64,000 nt of DNA. Source: Pseudomonas fluorescens. GTDB lineage: Bacteria > Pseudomonadota > Gammaproteobacteria > Pseudomonadales > Pseudomonadaceae. This document shows positions 62,292 through 64,000 of this stretch, one piece after another (the stretch's first letter is position 1; every line of letters starts with the position of its first letter). The translations under genes and the position numbers were made by a program. Below the pieces are notes generated by a model. That model saw only the letters and a list, made by a program, of their open reading frames with translations. It made no database searches and was not told the DNA's origin. The stretch covers positions 62,001-126,000 of the forward strand of contig NZ_LVEJ01000003.1 of assembly GCF_001648775.1 (NCBI RefSeq). The letters run 5' to 3'.

Positions 62292-63728
62292 TTAACCCTC
62301 ATCCCCCTCCTCATCATCCCCGCCATCAACCTTCATCCCCAATTCCTTGATCTTGCGCGTCAGGGTATTACGTCCCCAACCCAGCAACACCGCCGCATCA
62401 CGCCGGCGCCCGGCGGTATGTTTCAGCGCCGTCTCGATCATGATCCGCTCAAACGCCGGCACTGCGCTGTCGAGCAGGCTCGACTGACCACGTGCCAAGG
62501 CCTGATCCGCCCACTGACGCAACGCCTGCTCCCAATTGGTCACTGGCGCCGAGTCCTGCGGCAGGTTCAGCAGTTCCGGCGGCAAGTCGCTGATGTGCAC
62601 TTCGCGCCCGGACGCCATCACCGTGATCCAGCGGCAGGTGTTCTCCAACTGACGTACGTTGCCGCCCCACGGCAGGTTCTTCAGGTATTCCTCGGTCTCG
62701 CTTTTCAACAGCTTCGGCTCGACCGCCAGTTCCTGCGCGGCGCGGCTGAGGAAGTGCTTGGCCAGGGTCGGGATGTCTTCGCGACGGTCCGACAGACGTG
62801 GAATGTGGATACGGATCACGTTGAGGCGATGGAACAAGTCCTCACGGAATTTGCCGGCGTGCACCAGGGTTTCCAGATTCTGGTGCGTCGCGGCGATGAT
62901 GCGCACATCGACCTTGACCGGCACATGTCCGCCCACGCGATAGAACTCGCCGTCGGCCAGAACGCGCAGCAAACGGGTTTGCGTATCTGCCGGCATGTCG
63001 CCGATTTCATCGAGGAACAGCGTGCCGCCATCAGCCTGTTCGAAGCGGCCGCGACGCAGATTCGCCGCGCCGGTGAATGCGCCTTTCTCATGGCCGAACA
63101 GCTCGGACTCCATCAGGTCCTTGGGGATTGCCGCCATGTTCAATGCAATGAACGGCGAAGCCGCGCGCGGGCTGTGTCGGTGCAGGGCGTGGGCGACCAG
63201 TTCTTTACCGGTGCCGGATTCGCCGTTGATCAGCACGGTGATGTTGGAGTGGCTCAAGCGACCGATGGCGCGAAACACTTCCTGCATCGCCGGCGCTTCG
63301 CCGATGATTTCCGGGGTGCGGGTCAGCGCAGGCACCACTTCCAGGCCCTGCTGTTCTTGCGCATGTTGATTGGCACGCTTGACCAGCGACACCGCTTCAT
63401 CAACGTCGAACGGCTTCGGCAAGTATTCGAAAGCGCCGCCCTGATACGAGGCGACAGCGCTGTCCAGATCGGAGTGAGCGGTCATGATGATGACCGGCAA
63501 CCGTGGATGCTGCTCGCGAATCCGCGCCAACAAATCCAGACCGCTGGCACCCGGCATGCGGATGTCGGAAATGATCACGTCCGGTTGCTGCCGGGCCAGG
63601 CGACTCATCACACCGTCGGCGCTGTCGAAGCTCTGGGTGGTCATGCCTTCCTGCTGCAGGGCCTTTTCCAGAACCCAACGGATAGAACGGTCGTCATCGA
63701 CGATCCACACGGTTTCACTACGGCTCAT
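62292..63728 (-). CDS. ntrC: Nitrogen regulation response regulator NtrC
   Basis: A 478-residue sigma-54 activator. The receiver domain at about 5-120 has phospho-acceptor Asp55 in ISDIRMPG. The AAA+ domain at about 145-370 has Walker A GESGTGKE, GAFTGA loop and FLDEIGDMPADTQ. The C-terminal Fis-type HTH is AGRRRDAAVLLGWGRNTLTRKI. It activates nitrogen-scavenging genes, plausibly including nrsZ and the permease at 36377 here. It overlaps ntrB by four bases. The extreme C-terminus is acidic (DGGDDEEGDEG). Confidence 0.97.
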   Translation of the reverse strand: MSRSETVWIVDDDRSIRWVLEKALQQEGMTTQSFDSADGVMSRLARQQPDVIISDIRMPGASGLDLLARIREQHPRLPVIIMTAHSDLDSAVASYQGGAFEYLPKPFDVDEAVSLVKRANQHAQEQQGLEVVPALTRTPEIIGEAPAMQEVFRAIGRLSHSNITVLINGESGTGKELVAHALHRHSPRAASPFIALNMAAIPKDLMESELFGHEKGAFTGAANLRRGRFEQADGGTLFLDEIGDMPADTQTRLLRVLADGEFYRVGGHVPVKVDVRIIAATHQNLETLVHAGKFREDLFHRLNVIRIHIPRLSDRREDIPTLAKHFLSRAAQELAVEPKLLKSETEEYLKNLPWGGNVRQLENTCRWITVMASGREVHISDLPPELLNLPQDSAPVTNWEQALRQWADQALARGQSSLLDSAVPAFERIMIETALKHTAGRRRDAAVLLGWGRNTLTRKIKELGMKVDGGDDEEGDEG

Positions 63729-64000
63729 GTCGATGTGGCTCCTTGTTCCAGTGGCAGAAAGATCGAGAACGTGGTGTGGCCTGGATGGCTGTCACACTCG
63801 ATCAGGCCCTGGTGCTGGCTGATGATGTTCTGGGTAATGGCCAGGCCGAGTCCGGTACCGTCCGGACGTCCGCTGACCATCGGAAAGAAAATGGTTTCCT
63901 GAAGTTCCGCCGGGATCCCCGGGCCGTTGTCGATGATTTCGATCTTGGTCACCAGGCGATGGCGGATGTGGCCGATGGTGAACTGGCGCATGGCGCGGGT
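63725..64000 (-). CDS. ntrB: Nitrogen regulation sensor kinase NtrB, 5' end cut by window edge
   Basis: Only the C-terminal 91 residues are present: the HATPase end with IEIIDNGPGIPAEL (N box/G1), ETIFFPMVSGRPDGTGLGLAITQNIISQH (F and G2 boxes) and HPGHTTFSIFLPLE. The gene continues to the right of the window. NtrB phosphorylates or dephosphorylates NtrC under PII control. ATGA overlap with ntrC. Confidence 0.95.
   Translation of the reverse strand, partial: TRAMRQFTIGHIRHRLVTKIEIIDNGPGIPAELQETIFFPMVSGRPDGTGLGLAITQNIISQHQGLIECDSHPGHTTFSIFLPLEQGATST

Overview
The window is a GC-rich chromosomal segment from a fluorescent pseudomonad, most likely the Pseudomonas fluorescens group. The evidence is the gene content and order (ntrBC, secB-grxC-rhodanese-gpmI, envC-ctpA, hisBHAF, asmA-mutY-yggX, a polar amino-acid ABC operon, dctBD, nudE-cysQ, and a LysR/FdhD/formate-dehydrogenase-like block). 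From memory this follows, in inverted order, the PA5118-PA5181 region of P. aeruginosa PAO1, with insertions. Five REPIN-type repeats of the fluorescens-group class, each exactly 90 bp, support the assignment.

Layout. 1-3.3 kb: molybdopterin formate dehydrogenase-like enzyme (runs off the left edge), its maturation factor FdhD and a LysR regulator. 3.4-6.1 kb: LysM/BON protein, nucleotidase YrfG, NudE, CysQ. 6.1-9.9 kb: a MITE-like repeat, a hotdog protein and DctD/DctB. 10-16.4 kb: an isolated rmlC, a 970-residue kinase/PLP-enzyme fusion, and aguBA (agmatine to putrescine) behind a perfect palindrome. 16.5-21.2 kb: TonB-dependent siderophore receptor, a DsbA-like protein and an OprD porin whose leader carries a strong promoter followed by an intrinsic terminator.

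21.4-31 kb is the accessory part. It holds an Fe/2OG dioxygenase-GNAT-AzlCD group with an overlapping LysR gene, a Xre/RES toxin-antitoxin pair, a tautomerase-DsbA-SDR operon, a DUF3077 gene with a structured leader, a frameshifted antitoxin-like HTH gene, an orphan P-loop ATPase, tRNA-Thr and an FkbM methyltransferase. 31.6-46.6 kb: methyltransferase, HisMQ-ArgT-HisP ABC operon, GABA-type permease with a sigma-54-like promoter, tandem paralogous small proteins, hydrolase, DUF1016 nuclease, small envelope proteins, tRNA-Phe, yggX-mutY-asmA and a GNAT. 46.8-57.5 kb: OFA-family MFS carrier, hisBHAF operon, Vps62-like protein and envC-ctpA-YibQ. 57.7-64 kb: gpmI, rhodanese-grxC-secB, trmL, a small membrane protein, the triple-hairpin sRNA nrsZ, and ntrC plus the end of ntrB.

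Nitrogen is the common theme. NtrBC sits beside a sigma-54-driven sRNA with three repeated hairpins (NrsZ), and agmatine use, polar amino-acid uptake, a GABA-type permease and histidine synthesis all lie in the same window. The observations most worth testing are the DUF3077 leader RNA that can sequester its own Shine-Dalgarno sequence, the aguBA and toxin-antitoxin palindromes, the oprD-leader terminator, and the kinase/phospho-lyase-like fusion.
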